From an uncultured Rickettsiales bacterium (lineage in GTDB: Bacteria > Pseudomonadota > Alphaproteobacteria > Rs-D84): a stretch of DNA of 64,000 nucleotides. The DNA lies in NCBI GenBank assembly GCA_900550495.1, contig URSJ01000002.1:44699-108698 (forward strand), in the 5' to 3' direction. The notes under the pieces are model-generated. The model was not told the DNA's origin. It searched no databases and worked only from the letters and a program-made list of their open reading frames with translations. The position numbers were made by a program, and so were the translations under genes. Position 1 is the first letter of the stretch. Each line of letters begins with the position of its first letter. Shown piece after piece: positions 33,562 to 45,200 of this stretch.

Positions 33562-34383
33562 ATGAACCAGAATAAATTATCTTCGCGGGTGCAAACATTG
33601 ATAAAATCGGCTGTCGCGGCAGCGGCATTGCCGGTCATTTTTATCTATATTATGATTGCAAAGCCTGATTATAAAATTATGAACGCAATGGGGCATATCG
33701 TTGTTCCGGTGGCGGGTGCTGTTGGTGATATTGTGACGTGGCCAGTGCGTGCAACAGGAAATCTGATTTCAAATATTCATGAATTAGCAAACCTGCGGAC
33801 GGAAAATGAAGAATTGCGTGTTCGTCTAGATGCGGCATTGGCGGATAAAAATACGTGTGATGTGGCAATTGCTGAAAATCAAAAACTGGCACGTGAATTG
33901 GATATTGTCCACTCTTCGCCATATAAAACCGTTTTGGCTGATATTGTTCATGATACATCGGCATTTCACCATAATACATTTTTGTTAAACAAGGGGTCGC
34001 GTGACGGTATTGCACCAGGTATGGTTGTTGTATCCACAGACGGAACATTGGTTGGAATTGTGATTGACGCGGCATCTGGATTTACGCGTGTTCGCGCATT
34101 GACTGATTCTGATTCAAATATTGCGGTGCGCATTGCCGGGTCCGAGGTGTATGGTTTCATGACCGGCACCGGCGGCACACATCCAATAATGGGATTTTTC
34201 AGTGACCCAGAATTTGAACCAACCCCCGGTATCAAGGTGGTGACCAGTAATATCAGTGGTATTTTGCCGGCGGGGATTGTTGTTGGTGAAATGACACGTG
34301 ATAATCATGTAAATATTACGCCGGTTTCAAAACTGTCCCGTGTGATGGTTTTGCAATTTGATACAACGCACGAATATAAATGA
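33562..34383 (+). CDS. mreC: rod shape-determining protein MreC
   Basis: 273 residues, a bitopic scaffold of the elongasome. One membrane segment (AVAAAALPVIFIYIMIA), a coiled coil (about 75-115, LANLRTENEELRVRLDAALAD), then the two beta-barrel domains (VLADIVHDTSAFHHNTFLLNKGSRDGIAPGMVVV ... GVVGxV-like segments). It begins the mreC-mreD-mrdA-rodA set. mreB is not upstream as usual but at 54.3 kb. Confidence 0.94.
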   Translation: MNQNKLSSRVQTLIKSAVAAAALPVIFIYIMIAKPDYKIMNAMGHIVVPVAGAVGDIVTWPVRATGNLISNIHELANLRTENEELRVRLDAALADKNTCDVAIAENQKLARELDIVHSSPYKTVLADIVHDTSAFHHNTFLLNKGSRDGIAPGMVVVSTDGTLVGIVIDAASGFTRVRALTDSDSNIAVRIAGSEVYGFMTGTGGTHPIMGFFSDPEFEPTPGIKVVTSNISGILPAGIVVGEMTRDNHVNITPVSKLSRVMVLQFDTTHEYK

Positions 34384-34838
34384 AGACAGATATCTTGAAA
34401 TTTTTACGTCACGCCACACCGTTTTTACTGGTAATTGCGTTGTGGCGTTTGGCTGTGCCGATATGGAATCCAGCGGGCGTGCTGGCGTTGATACCAATTT
34501 TTTATTGTTCTTTTGTGCGACCAACATCGTGGTTTCCATTGATTTCGGTAATATTTTGTTTTTTAATTGATTATAATTCAAACACAACATTGTTTTGGAC
34601 AGCATTGTATTGTTTTGCATATGCGGTAAATGGATTCCAGGGATACGTTGATTTAACACGTACGTCAGACCGTGCGTTTGTGCCATTTGTTGTATTCTTT
34701 GGCATTGGTGTGTTGTTGTTATTCTGTTCACATATGGGGTGGGCAAACCTGGGACGTGGGATATGGATGTTTGTATGGGTTGCCACATTATACACCCCAA
34801 TCACCGCAGTAATCGAGAGGGCGCAATATGATAGATAA
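34380..34838 (+). CDS. mreD: rod shape-determining protein MreD-like
   Basis: 152 residues with four to five membrane segments (FLLVIALWRLAVP, GVLALIPIFYCSFV, FPLISVIFCFLIDY, FVPFVVFFGIGVLLLFC, GIWMFVWVATLYTPI). MreD sequences are poorly conserved; the call rests on length, topology and position. ATGA overlap with mreC and 11-base overlap with mrdA. Confidence 0.8.
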   Translation: MKTDILKFLRHATPFLLVIALWRLAVPIWNPAGVLALIPIFYCSFVRPTSWFPLISVIFCFLIDYNSNTTLFWTALYCFAYAVNGFQGYVDLTRTSDRAFVPFVVFFGIGVLLLFCSHMGWANLGRGIWMFVWVATLYTPITAVIERAQYDR

Positions 34839-36603
34839 AGAAGTTGCCCAAACATTTGACCGGCGTGCAGCATTATTTTTGACAACTGGTGCGATACTCA
34901 CATCTATGTTGGTTTTGCGCATGTTACAGATGCAGGTGTTTAATTATCGTGAATATACTCGCAAGAGCGAGAATAACTCTTTCCGTATCCAGATAAATAT
35001 GCCTGAACGCGGAAAAATTATGTCTGCATCTGGCACGCCAATATCGCGTGACGCGCCAATATATCGGATTTACATTATTCCCGAAGAGGCAACAGACCTG
35101 GACGCGCTGATTGAAACGGTGACGGCGGAATTAAACCTGCGGCCAAAGCGGGTGGAAAAAATCCGTGCCAAGATAAAAAAGCAACCACGTTTTCAACCGG
35201 TCTTGGTCAGTGAAAATACAAACTGGGAAAAATTAGCAAAATTACAGGCGCGTAACCTGCCGGGGTTGCGCGTGGCCAGTGGGTTTGCCCGCGTGTATGA
35301 AATGGGGCCTGCCGGTGCCCAGGTATTCGGTTATGTCGGTGCACCTAAAAATTCAATTCCAAATGCACCGTTTTTTACCCAGGGTGTAACTGGTTTGGAA
35401 AAACGTTTTGATGACACGTTGGCTGGGACGCCCGGTCAAACAGTAATGATAACTAACGCGGTTGGTCGTGTCACGGGCGAAGATAAATCACAATACGTTG
35501 CGCCACAATTGGGCAATAATCTGCAAACAACGATAAATGACGCGGCCCAGCGTAAATTATATGACGCATTGACCACGCATCGGGCGGGATGTGGTGTTGC
35601 GCTGGAAATCGAAACAGGTAATATTCTGGCGATGGTATCAACCCCCAGTTTTGACCCGAATAATTTTACATCTGATGATGGTGATGAATATATGGCATCG
35701 CTGCGCAGTGACGTTGCTAAACCATTTATGAACAAGGTGGTCGAAGGACTATATCCACCTGGCTCTACATTTAAAATTGTTGTGGCTTTGGCGGGGCTGG
35801 AATCAGGGGCAATTACCCCGACCGAAAAAGTATTTTGTCCAGGGCACTGGGACTATGGCGACCGGCGGTATCATTGCTGGGAGGCCAAAGGTCACGGTTG
35901 GGTTGACTTGGCGGGCGCATTGAAACATTCTTGCGACATATATTTTTACCAGATGGCATTGCGTATCGGTATTGATGCAATTCGCAAGATGGCATTAAAA
36001 CTGGGGTTTACGGAAAAATATATGGACGATATTTTGTCACGCGAAATGCCCGGTGTTATTCCTGACAGATACTGGAAGGAAAAAAATGTTGGCGCACGTT
36101 GGGTGCATGGCGACACGATTATTTCCGGCATTGGCCAAGGTTTTATTCTGGCAAATTGTATGCAATTGTGTGTAATGATTGCACGCACAGTGTCGAATCG
36201 TGTTGTGCGTCCGCGTCTGATTATGACGGATAAAAAACCGGAATTTGATTCATTGGGGCTGCAACCGAAAAATATAAAATATGTGATGAACGGTCTGGAA
36301 CAGGTAACGCGTCCCGGGGGGACTGCCGCTGGCAGTGCGATAAATGTTGCTGGTGCAAAGATGGGCGGAAAAACAGGAACATCTCAGGTGCGCAGTATTT
36401 CCAAGGCCGAACGTAAAAGCGGTGTTTTAACCAATGAACAATTAAAGTGGCACATGCGTAATCATGGATTGTTTGTAGGGTATGCACCTTTGAACAATCC
36501 AAAATATGCTGTATGTGTTATCACTGAACACAGTGGTGGCAGTGGTTCTGCCGCACGCACTGCGGCCGCCGTAATGCGAGAATTATTAAAAGGTAGTAAA
36601 TAG
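34828..36603 (+). CDS. mrdA: penicillin-binding protein 2 (elongation transpeptidase)
   Basis: 591 residues. One N-terminal membrane segment (AALFLTTGAILTSMLVLRML), the PBP dimerisation domain, then the transpeptidase with STFK (Ser313, Lys316), SCD (368-370) and KTGTS near 525. It crosslinks peptidoglycan in the side wall with RodA. Followed by rodA after 1 base. Confidence 0.96.
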   Translation: MIDKEVAQTFDRRAALFLTTGAILTSMLVLRMLQMQVFNYREYTRKSENNSFRIQINMPERGKIMSASGTPISRDAPIYRIYIIPEEATDLDALIETVTAELNLRPKRVEKIRAKIKKQPRFQPVLVSENTNWEKLAKLQARNLPGLRVASGFARVYEMGPAGAQVFGYVGAPKNSIPNAPFFTQGVTGLEKRFDDTLAGTPGQTVMITNAVGRVTGEDKSQYVAPQLGNNLQTTINDAAQRKLYDALTTHRAGCGVALEIETGNILAMVSTPSFDPNNFTSDDGDEYMASLRSDVAKPFMNKVVEGLYPPGSTFKIVVALAGLESGAITPTEKVFCPGHWDYGDRRYHCWEAKGHGWVDLAGALKHSCDIYFYQMALRIGIDAIRKMALKLGFTEKYMDDILSREMPGVIPDRYWKEKNVGARWVHGDTIISGIGQGFILANCMQLCVMIARTVSNRVVRPRLIMTDKKPEFDSLGLQPKNIKYVMNGLEQVTRPGGTAAGSAINVAGAKMGGKTGTSQVRSISKAERKSGVLTNEQLKWHMRNHGLFVGYAPLNNPKYAVCVITEHSGGSGSAARTAAAVMRELLKGSK

Positions 36604-36604
36604 T

Positions 36605-37750
36605 ATGGCACGACTGACACGTGTTTCTAATGCAAGTATGATGACATTTTCTGAAAAACTGTCGCGTTTTTCGGTTGCATTGTTCACGCCAATGTGTTTA
36701 GTGCTGGCGACGTCAATTGTTGTGTTGTATTCGGCGGGCGGTGGCGCATGGCAACCGTTTGCCTTGTCCCAATTGATGAAAATATTGTTAGGGTTTGTTG
36801 TATTTTTCTTTGCCGCATTTACAAATATCAAGACGTGGATAAAATCAGCATATTTGATTTATGCAATCGCGTTAATAATGATAATTCTGGTGACGTTTGT
36901 TGGGCATACTGGTATGGGGGCGCAACGTTGGTTGAATTTAGGTTTTATTCATATACAACCATCAGAATTGATAAAGATTGCGCTGGTGCTGGCGTTGGCG
37001 CGTTATTTTGCATGGATGAATTCGGTTGAATTATCCCAGATAAAAAATTATCTGGTGCCGATTGCAATGTTGCTGGTGCCGTTTGGATTGATTGTGGCAC
37101 AACCAGATTTAGGAACGGCATTGTCAATGGGTATGATTACGGTCGGTGTTTTCTATATCGTCGGTGCCCAGAAAAAGTGGTTTATTATCGCCGCAATTTT
37201 GGGTCTGATGGCGGCCCCGGTTGTTTGGTATGGGGGCCTGCATGATTACCAGCGGGACCGTATAATCACGTTTATTGATCCCGACCACGATGCTCGTGGT
37301 GCCGGATACCAAATAAATCAGGCAAAAATCGCGTTTGGCTCAGGCGGTATTACAGGAAAAGGATATCTGAACGGTTCGCAATCACAACAGTCTTTTTTGC
37401 CTGAAAAACAAACCGATTTTATATTCACAATGCTGGGCGAAGAATTGGGCTTTATTGGCGCGTTTATATTGCTGGCGGTATATACGTGGATAATTCTGGT
37501 GCTGTTTTGGTGTGCGAAAACGTGCCGGAATCGATTTGGGCAACTTATCTGTTTTGGTTTTATGTTGAACTTTTTCATTTATTATTTTATAAATATTTCT
37601 ATGGTGCTGGGACTGATGCCAACGGTTGGTGTGCCGCTGCCATTGATGTCATTTGGTGGCAGCAGTTTGTTATCATTGATGTTTGGATTTGGTCTGGCCC
37701 AAAATGCACATATTCACAAGGATCAACAATTATCTGCCAAGGGGAGTTAG
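36605..37750 (+). CDS. rodA: peptidoglycan glycosyltransferase RodA
   Basis: 381 residues, SEDS family with about ten membrane segments. Signatures: RWLNLGFIHIQPSEL near 108, AQPDLGTA near 160, the long periplasmic loop with GSGGITGKGYLNGSQSQQSFLPEKQTDFIFTMLGEELGF (about 245-285) and LPLMSFGGSS near 350. It polymerises glycan strands for PBP2. Confidence 0.96.
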   Translation: MARLTRVSNASMMTFSEKLSRFSVALFTPMCLVLATSIVVLYSAGGGAWQPFALSQLMKILLGFVVFFFAAFTNIKTWIKSAYLIYAIALIMIILVTFVGHTGMGAQRWLNLGFIHIQPSELIKIALVLALARYFAWMNSVELSQIKNYLVPIAMLLVPFGLIVAQPDLGTALSMGMITVGVFYIVGAQKKWFIIAAILGLMAAPVVWYGGLHDYQRDRIITFIDPDHDARGAGYQINQAKIAFGSGGITGKGYLNGSQSQQSFLPEKQTDFIFTMLGEELGFIGAFILLAVYTWIILVLFWCAKTCRNRFGQLICFGFMLNFFIYYFINISMVLGLMPTVGVPLPLMSFGGSSLLSLMFGFGLAQNAHIHKDQQLSAKGS

Positions 37751-37756
37751 AAGATT

Positions 37757-40015
37757 ATGAATTTACTGATTGTGGAATCACCATCCAAGGCTAAAACGAT
37801 TGAAAAATATCTGGGGGCAGACTGGCGCGTAATTGCATCTGTTGGGCATGTTCGTGATTTGGTGCCTGAAAATGGCAGTGTTGATACTGCGCATGATTTC
37901 AATATGAAATGGCAAATTATGCCGGGCAAGGAAAAGCAGATTAAACTGATTATCGACGAATTAAAAAAGGCCGATGCAGTATATCTGGCGTCCGACCCTG
38001 ATCGCGAGGGCGAGGCCATTGCATGGCATATCTTGGACATATTAAAGGCGAAAAAGGTTTTATCTGGTAAAAAAGTTTATCGTGTTGCGTTCCACGAAAT
38101 TACGAAAAAAGCCGTGCAAAACGCAATTGAAAACCCGCGCGAAATTGACCAGAACCTGGTTGATGCGTATATGGTGCGTCGCGCATTAGATTACCTGATT
38201 GGGTTTGGTATTTCGCCATTGCTGTGGCGGCGCAATCTGGGTAAATCGGCCGGCCGTGTGCAATCGGTGGCGGTGAAACTGGTCGTTGATCGCGAGCGTG
38301 AAATAGAAGCGTTCAAACCCGTTGAATACTGGTCACTGGGCGCGACATGTGGTGCAAACGATGCAACATTTAATGCAAATTTGATTTCGGTGGCGAATAA
38401 AAAAATTGACAAGATGACCATTGAAAACAAATCCCAGATGGATAACATTTTGTCGCAAATTGGCACGCCTGAAATTGCATGCACAGTCATTGCAATTGAC
38501 AAGAAAAAAACATCGCGTCGTGCCGCCGCACCATTTACAACCAGCACCCTGCAACAAGAAGCGGCGCGTAAATTATACTTTGCGTCAAAGCGCACGATGT
38601 CGACCGCCCAGAAATTATATGAACAAGGTTTGATTACATATATGCGAACTGATGCAACAAATCTGTCAGCGGATGCGGTCAGTGATATTCGTGCGTATAT
38701 AGATAAAACATACGGTGAAAAATTTGTTCCAAAAACACCAAATGTTTATGTCACAAAATCCAAGAATGCCCAAGAAGCACACGAGGCAATTCGTCCCACG
38801 CACTTTGATGGCACTATGCCGAAATTGACTGGGGACGAAGCCAAATTATATGACCTGATATGGAAACGCACAATTGCGTGTCAAATGACTAATGCAGAAT
38901 TTGACAGTGTTGCCCTGGATATAGAAAATGATGCACATACAGCGATTTTTCATACGGTTGGAACAACGCGCACGTTTGATGGGTTTATGCGCGTTTATAC
39001 CGAATCACGCGATGATGATGTGGATGCAAACGAATCAAAATTGCCGCCACTGTCGGTTGGTGACGCGGTGACAATAACCGAATTGACCCCTGAACAGCAT
39101 TTCACACAACCGCCTGCACGTTATACCGAAGCGTCATTGGTGAAAAAACTGGAAGAATTAGGAATCGGTCGTCCATCAACATATGCAACAATTATGTCAA
39201 CGATTGTTGACCGTGGCTATGTCGAACAAGATAAACAGCGTCGCTTTCATCCGACGTCTGGTGGATGGGTTATCGCGGCGTATTTGGCAAAATATTTTAA
39301 TGAGCTGGTTGATGTGAATTTCACCGCAAAAACCGAAGATACTTTGGACGATGTATCAAACGGTAAACGTGATAAAATCGCTGCACTGCGTGCGTTTTGG
39401 GTTCCCACAGAATCGATGATTGATGGTGCGCGTGGGGTAAAAACAACCGAAATTATTGACCAAATAAACGATGTTATGCATAATCACTTGTTCCCAGATG
39501 GTAACAATAAGTGCCCAAAGTGTGGCGGAAAACTGGGAATAAAATTATCAAAGTTTGGTGCATTTATTGGGTGTGAAAATTATCCGACATGTGATTATAC
39601 AGCGCGTCTGGGGGCGATGGCACCAGTGACCGCCGACGGTGATGCACCAGCGCGAGCAACCCCAACATCCGTTGACCTGGGCGATGGTATTTCATTCCGT
39701 GTGGGACGCTTTGGCCCGTATGTGACCGATGGCAAGAAAAACACCGCGGCAAAACAATATACGGCGGAAACAATCACATTGGACGCTGCACGCGAATTAT
39801 TGGCCGGTGGCCCTAAAAAGGCAGACCCGATTGAATTGGGAAAAAATCCGGCGACGGATAAAATAATTTATTATTATCCAACAGGACGCTATGGCGCATA
39901 CATTTCATCAAATCGCGTGAATGTATCGGTCAAAGAACAGCCGGATTTATCCACCGCGATTGAATTGATAAATAACAAGAAACCGTCCACGCGGTTTCGC
40001 AAAAAAACAAAGTAA
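37757..40015 (+). CDS. topA: DNA topoisomerase I
   Basis: 752 residues, relaxes negative supercoils. Toprim domain with IVESPSKAKTIEKYLG and SDPDREGEAIAWHI, the catalytic tyrosine in GLITYMRTDATNLS (about 300), HEAIRPT, and one C-terminal zinc finger (CPKCGGKLGIKLSKFGAFIGCENYPTC) plus zinc-less repeat units (GRFGPYVTDGKK; TGRYGAYISSN). The tail is basic. The last base of its stop region starts dnaG (TAATG). Confidence 0.97.
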   Translation: MNLLIVESPSKAKTIEKYLGADWRVIASVGHVRDLVPENGSVDTAHDFNMKWQIMPGKEKQIKLIIDELKKADAVYLASDPDREGEAIAWHILDILKAKKVLSGKKVYRVAFHEITKKAVQNAIENPREIDQNLVDAYMVRRALDYLIGFGISPLLWRRNLGKSAGRVQSVAVKLVVDREREIEAFKPVEYWSLGATCGANDATFNANLISVANKKIDKMTIENKSQMDNILSQIGTPEIACTVIAIDKKKTSRRAAAPFTTSTLQQEAARKLYFASKRTMSTAQKLYEQGLITYMRTDATNLSADAVSDIRAYIDKTYGEKFVPKTPNVYVTKSKNAQEAHEAIRPTHFDGTMPKLTGDEAKLYDLIWKRTIACQMTNAEFDSVALDIENDAHTAIFHTVGTTRTFDGFMRVYTESRDDDVDANESKLPPLSVGDAVTITELTPEQHFTQPPARYTEASLVKKLEELGIGRPSTYATIMSTIVDRGYVEQDKQRRFHPTSGGWVIAAYLAKYFNELVDVNFTAKTEDTLDDVSNGKRDKIAALRAFWVPTESMIDGARGVKTTEIIDQINDVMHNHLFPDGNNKCPKCGGKLGIKLSKFGAFIGCENYPTCDYTARLGAMAPVTADGDAPARATPTSVDLGDGISFRVGRFGPYVTDGKKNTAAKQYTAETITLDAARELLAGGPKKADPIELGKNPATDKIIYYYPTGRYGAYISSNRVNVSVKEQPDLSTAIELINNKKPSTRFRKKTK

Positions 40016-41631
40016 TGGCAAATTATGATAAAAACTTTACCGATGAACTGCGCACGCGATTGTCAATCGTGGATGTGGTGTCACGGCGTGTGCCATTGAC
40101 GAAAAAGGGGCAAAATTACTGGGGGTGTTGTCCGTTTCACAATGAAAAAACACCCAGTTTTTCCGTGAACGAAGACAAGGGTTTTTATCACTGTTTTGGT
40201 TGTGGCGAACACGGCGATATTATTTCGTTTACAATGAAATCTGAAAACGTCGGCTTTGTTGATGCTATCAAAGAATTGGCAGAAATGGCCGGATTGAAGT
40301 TGCCAGAATTCAAACCGCGTGACCCAGCGATTGTTCAACGCGAAGAATCTTATTTTGATATTACTGAGCGTGCGGCGGCGGAATACCAGAAACAGTTATT
40401 CACCCCCGCAGGCGCGGTTGCGTTGGAATATATTCGTGGGCGTGGATTTACCGACGAAATGATAAAGAAATATCGTCTGGGGTATGCACCAAAAAATAAT
40501 TTAATCGCAAATAAATTTGTAAATACCAAGCAAGACGTTCTGATTGGCACAGGATTGTGTCGGCGTGGCGATTATGGAATGTATGATTTCTTTCGTGATA
40601 AATTGATGTTTCCGATTTTTTCTGCGCGGGGCCAGGTTGTTGCATTTTCTGGACGCAGTCTGGACGGGTCTGAGCCGAAATACATCAACACTGCAGATAC
40701 GGAAATATTTCATAAACGCAAAACTATTTTTGGATTTAACTTTGCCCGTGAAAGTATTCATCGCAACAATCGCACCATTATTGTCGAAGGGCAAATTGAC
40801 GCAATTCAAATGCAGTGTCACGGGTTTCCAGAAACGGTCGCGCCATTGGGAACTGCGTTGACCGAAGACCACCTGGCGATATTATGCAAGGCAAACAGAA
40901 ATATTGTATTTTGCTTTGACGGCGATACGGCCGGACAAAAGGCGGCGGCGCGTGCGGCAAACCTGATATTGCCGTTTATTCGCGATAACTCTGATATTAA
41001 ATTTGCATTTGTCACAGGTGGCAAAGACCCAGATGAAATATTAAAAAAATCTGGCAAAGACGCGATGGACACAATAATAAACAACGCAACGGGTCTGACC
41101 GATTTTATATGGGATATCGCGAATAAAAATTATATCGTATCAACACCGGGTGGTCGCGCCCAGGCGGAAAAATTCTTGAAATCCCAAACGGATAAAATTA
41201 CCGATATTTCGTTGCGTGCGGAATATGAAAACGAATATAATTCGCGTAAATTTAACCAGTGGCATAAATGGTCACGTAAATCAAATGCGTCTGAAATTGC
41301 GGTGCCTGAAATTGACGCAATTACGCGCAACACATTGGTGTTTATTACGAACAAGTATCCAGAAATTGCCGAACGCTATGCTGAATTTTTGGCGACATTG
41401 GATATATCGCTGGACGGCGATGCGCCAGAATTAAACCTGGACGCGGTGGCGGCCGAAAAGTATATTGTTTCATTAAAATTGCAAAAATATCTGGAACGTC
41501 TGCGTAATGAACAAAAAGAATTGACTGTGGCGGCCCTTGGGGGGGACGCTGCGGCGTCCGAGAAATTAGCTACAATAAATTCCGAGATTGCCCGTATAAC
41601 AGATAAACAAGACCAACTGATTTCAATGTAA
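40015..41631 (+). CDS. dnaG: DNA primase
   Basis: 538 residues, on the short side of the family. N-terminal CHC2 zinc finger (CCPFHNEKTPSF ... YHCFGCGEHGD, about 38-66), the DnaG core (YRLGYAPKNN, FPIFSARGQVVAFSGRSL), and toprim motifs VEGQIDAIQM near 262 and FDGDTAGQKAAAR near 303. The C-terminal helicase-binding region is present but poorly conserved. Its start is fused to the topA stop in TAATG, so translation is coupled. Confidence 0.96.
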   Translation: MANYDKNFTDELRTRLSIVDVVSRRVPLTKKGQNYWGCCPFHNEKTPSFSVNEDKGFYHCFGCGEHGDIISFTMKSENVGFVDAIKELAEMAGLKLPEFKPRDPAIVQREESYFDITERAAAEYQKQLFTPAGAVALEYIRGRGFTDEMIKKYRLGYAPKNNLIANKFVNTKQDVLIGTGLCRRGDYGMYDFFRDKLMFPIFSARGQVVAFSGRSLDGSEPKYINTADTEIFHKRKTIFGFNFARESIHRNNRTIIVEGQIDAIQMQCHGFPETVAPLGTALTEDHLAILCKANRNIVFCFDGDTAGQKAAARAANLILPFIRDNSDIKFAFVTGGKDPDEILKKSGKDAMDTIINNATGLTDFIWDIANKNYIVSTPGGRAQAEKFLKSQTDKITDISLRAEYENEYNSRKFNQWHKWSRKSNASEIAVPEIDAITRNTLVFITNKYPEIAERYAEFLATLDISLDGDAPELNLDAVAAEKYIVSLKLQKYLERLRNEQKELTVAALGGDAAASEKLATINSEIARITDKQDQLISM

Positions 41632-41638
41632 TAAATAT

Positions 41639-42295
41639 TTATATCGTTTTGTCGCGGGCGGTGCAAATATGTGCAACCGGACATTCAGCGCACTTTGGGC
41701 GCAGTGCGCGACAAATATATCGCCCGTGCAAAACCATCACGTGATTGCAAATCGCGTGATATTTTTTTGGAATTTTTTTTAACAGTTCAGATTCAACGCG
41801 TTCTGGTGTGTTGGCGTCTGCCCCAACCCAGCCATAACGGTGTGCATTGCGAAAAACGTGTGTATCAACACCTATGTTCGGTGCGTCCCACAAAACGTTC
41901 ATAACAACATTTGCAGTTTTTTGCCCAATGCCAGGTAATTTCATCAATTCATCGCGGTTATGAAATTTTGCCGGGAATTTATAATTTATATCATCATTGC
42001 CGGCGTATTCCATCAATTGCGTCGCCAGGCCGATGATACTTTTCGCCTTGTTATTAAAAAATGAAATTACGCGAATATGTTGTTTTAATGCATCAATCCC
42101 CAGTGCAATCATTTTGGCGGGTGTCGGCGCAATCTGAAACAAAGCCGGCGTCACTTCGTTAACCTTTTTATCAGTTGCCTGGGCCGACAAAATGACAGCC
42201 ACGGCGAACGTGAATTCGTTTATGAAATATAATTCAGAACGAATATCCATATTCAGCCGTGACGGAACAATTTCAAAATATTGTTTTGGTGTCAT
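41639..42295 (-). CDS. nth: endonuclease III
   Basis: 218 residues, bifunctional glycosylase/AP lyase for oxidised pyrimidines. The helix-hairpin-helix LPGIGQKTANVV carries the catalytic Lys, VDTHVFR the catalytic Asp, and the C-terminal C-x6-C-x2-C-x5-C (CRALRPKCAECPVAHIC) binds a 4Fe-4S cluster. The ATG immediately follows the ileS stop (TAAATG). Convergent with dnaG. Confidence 0.97.
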   Translation of the reverse strand: MTPKQYFEIVPSRLNMDIRSELYFINEFTFAVAVILSAQATDKKVNEVTPALFQIAPTPAKMIALGIDALKQHIRVISFFNNKAKSIIGLATQLMEYAGNDDINYKFPAKFHNRDELMKLPGIGQKTANVVMNVLWDAPNIGVDTHVFRNAHRYGWVGADANTPERVESELLKKIPKKYHAICNHVMVLHGRYICRALRPKCAECPVAHICTARDKTI

Positions 42296-45200
42296 TTATG
42301 CCTTTTGAATTCCGATGGTGATTGCATAACCCTCTATCTCGGTTTCGTATTCGCCATCGCCACGTGTCATTTCAACAATCAGCGCGTCCGACATAATGCG
42401 GTTGCGATGTGCCTCTATCGCGGCGGCCAGCGCGGGGTCTGCGTTATAGGTCAGTTTAATTCTGTCTGAAACGTCCAGACCAGCGGCCTTGCGCGAATCT
42501 TGGATAAATCGCAGCGCGTCGTTCGCCAATCCTTCGGCCGCTAGTTCGGCGTTGATTTCTGTGTCCAGAACAATAACCGCGGTGTTATCTGGCAATGCGG
42601 CACCGGTAACGCCCGGCAACACCGTCAGACGATTTTCAAATTCATCGGCGTTCAATGTGTGCGCACCAACAACCAATTTATCGCCAGAAATTTCATATGC
42701 ACCCTGCTTTACCGCCGGGATAATTTCACGCAATGCGCCACCCAAACGCGCACCAATTTTTGGCGTAATCAGGTAAATAAAACTGTTCGCAACTGCCGAA
42801 ATATTCGGCGTGAAATCTATATGTTTGGCATTTAATTCGTCAGCAATAATGTCGACGTATGCGTGTAAATCACTGCCTGCGATTGTGATTTTAGAAATCG
42901 GCAAACGATTGCGCAATTTATATTGTTCGCGCAACTGTTTTCCAACCGACACAACCGATTGCACGCGACGCATATCGCGAACGATTGTGTCATCTGTATC
43001 GGTGGCCGTTGGGAACGATTGCAGGTGCACTGATTCTGCGCCCGTCAGGTTTTTGTAAATATATTCACTGATAAACGGTGCAAACGGTGCCAGGCACTTG
43101 CACACAGTGGTCAGCACATAGTGCAACGTGTTAAACGCGTCCACATCTTCGCCCCAGAAACGTTCACGTGACCGACGGATATACCAGTTATTCAAAATGT
43201 CCAAGAATCGCACGAATTCTTTAATTGCCGCATCGGGTTTGTATTCGTCCAACGCTGCGCCCACCACGCGAATCAGTTCGTTTAATTCGGCAACAATGTA
43301 TTTATCCAATACGTTGTTTGTACTGTAATTGTCCGTCGCAACAATGTTGCCGGCATTCGCATACAGTGTAAAGAAGTGATATGCGTTCCACAGCGGGGTC
43401 AGAATTGTTTTTGTGGCGTCACTGAACACCTTGCCCGCCATATCAATAGATACTGGTTCGGCCTTCATAAACCCTGACCCCAGTATGAACAAGCGCACGG
43501 CATCTGCGCCAGATTGTTCAATCTGTTCTTCGGGATTTACAAAATTACCAACAGACTTGGACAGTTTCTTTTTGTGTTCATCAACAATCATACCGTTTGC
43601 GGATACCGTGCGGAACGCCGGCGCGTCGAACAATGCGGTTGCCATAACCATCAATGAATAAAACCATCCACGGGTTTGGTCTTGGCCTTCTATAATATAA
43701 TCGGCCGGGAATGTTGCCGCAAATTTATCGGCGTTTTCAAACGGGTAATGCAATGACGCAAACGGCATAGAGCCTGATTCAACCCAACAATCCAAAACAT
43801 CAGGAATACGTTTCCAACCGTCTTTTTCCAATGCGTCCAGTGTCGGTCGATGCAGGTCGTTTATTTTTACGCCAAAGAATTCTTCTATTTCTGCAATAGA
43901 ACCAAATATTTTGTATTCGCCGTCGCGTGTCCATATCGGCAGTGGTGTTCCCCAGAAACGATTGCGCGAAATAGACCACGGACGCGCACCTTCTATCCAG
44001 GTTAAAAACCGGTCGCCTGCCGATGTCCATTTTGTTTGAGACTTGGTAATTTCAACCAGGCGATTGCGGATTTTCGGCACGTCAATATACCACGAATCTG
44101 TTGCGCGATAAATCAGTTTTTCCTTGCTGCGTGGGCCATAGGGATATGAATGACGATGTTGTTCTTTTTTTACCAAATGACCATTTTCACGCAGGTGTGC
44201 GATAATCTTGGGGTTTGCGTCAAAAATATTTTCGCCGGCCCAATCGTGAACGTCAGGGGTGTAATTGCCGTAATCATCAACGTTTAACAAAACAGGAAAT
44301 TTCGGGTCAATGTTTTTTGCTGCCCAAAAGTCATCTTCGCCGTATGCTGGTGCGATATGCACAATACCTGTCCCGTCGCCATCAGAAACATAGTCCGCCG
44401 GGATTATTTGATACAATAAATCAGACGTATCGGCGTAATAGTCAAACAATGGTTTGTATTTCAGTCCAACTAAATCGCGGCCAGACACCACACCAATCTG
44501 GGTTGCGTTTGCAAATTGCTTTTCATACGCCGCCAGGCGTGATTCTGCGATAACGTAAATCGCACCATCGGCGTCACGCATACGCAGATATTTCATATCT
44601 GGATTCACGGCCAGTGCACTGTTCGCAGGCAATGTCCACGGCGTTGTTGTCCACGCCAACGCGCGATCGCCGTTTTCCAGTTCAAACCACACGGTGATTG
44701 CGTCGTCTGTTACATCTTGGTATTCACTTGATGCCTCGGAATTAGACAGAACGGTGCCCAGTTTCCAATCAAATGGATTTACACGATAATCCTTGTATAA
44801 CAGACCGCGGTTATGCAATTCCTTTATCGCCCAGATAACAGATTCCATATAGTTTTTATCCATTGTGCGATAGCCATAGTTATCGCCACCATCAACCCAA
44901 CGACCAATGCGTTCAAAATATTTTAACCACTCGGTTGAATATGTCATAACGTCTGCGCGGCACATATCACAGAACGCAGCAATTCCGTCTGTTGCGACAA
45001 TATCTTTGGCCTGGCGATGTTGCTTTTTTTCAACCGATGATTCGGCCGGCAACCCGTGGCAATCCCAGCCTAATTCGCGCACAACATAACGACCGCGCAT
45101 TGTTTGATAACGTGAAATCATATCCTTGACCGCCGACACCCCCAGATGTCCCCAGTGTGGCAAACCGTTTGCAAACGGTGGCCCGTCATAGAACGAAAAT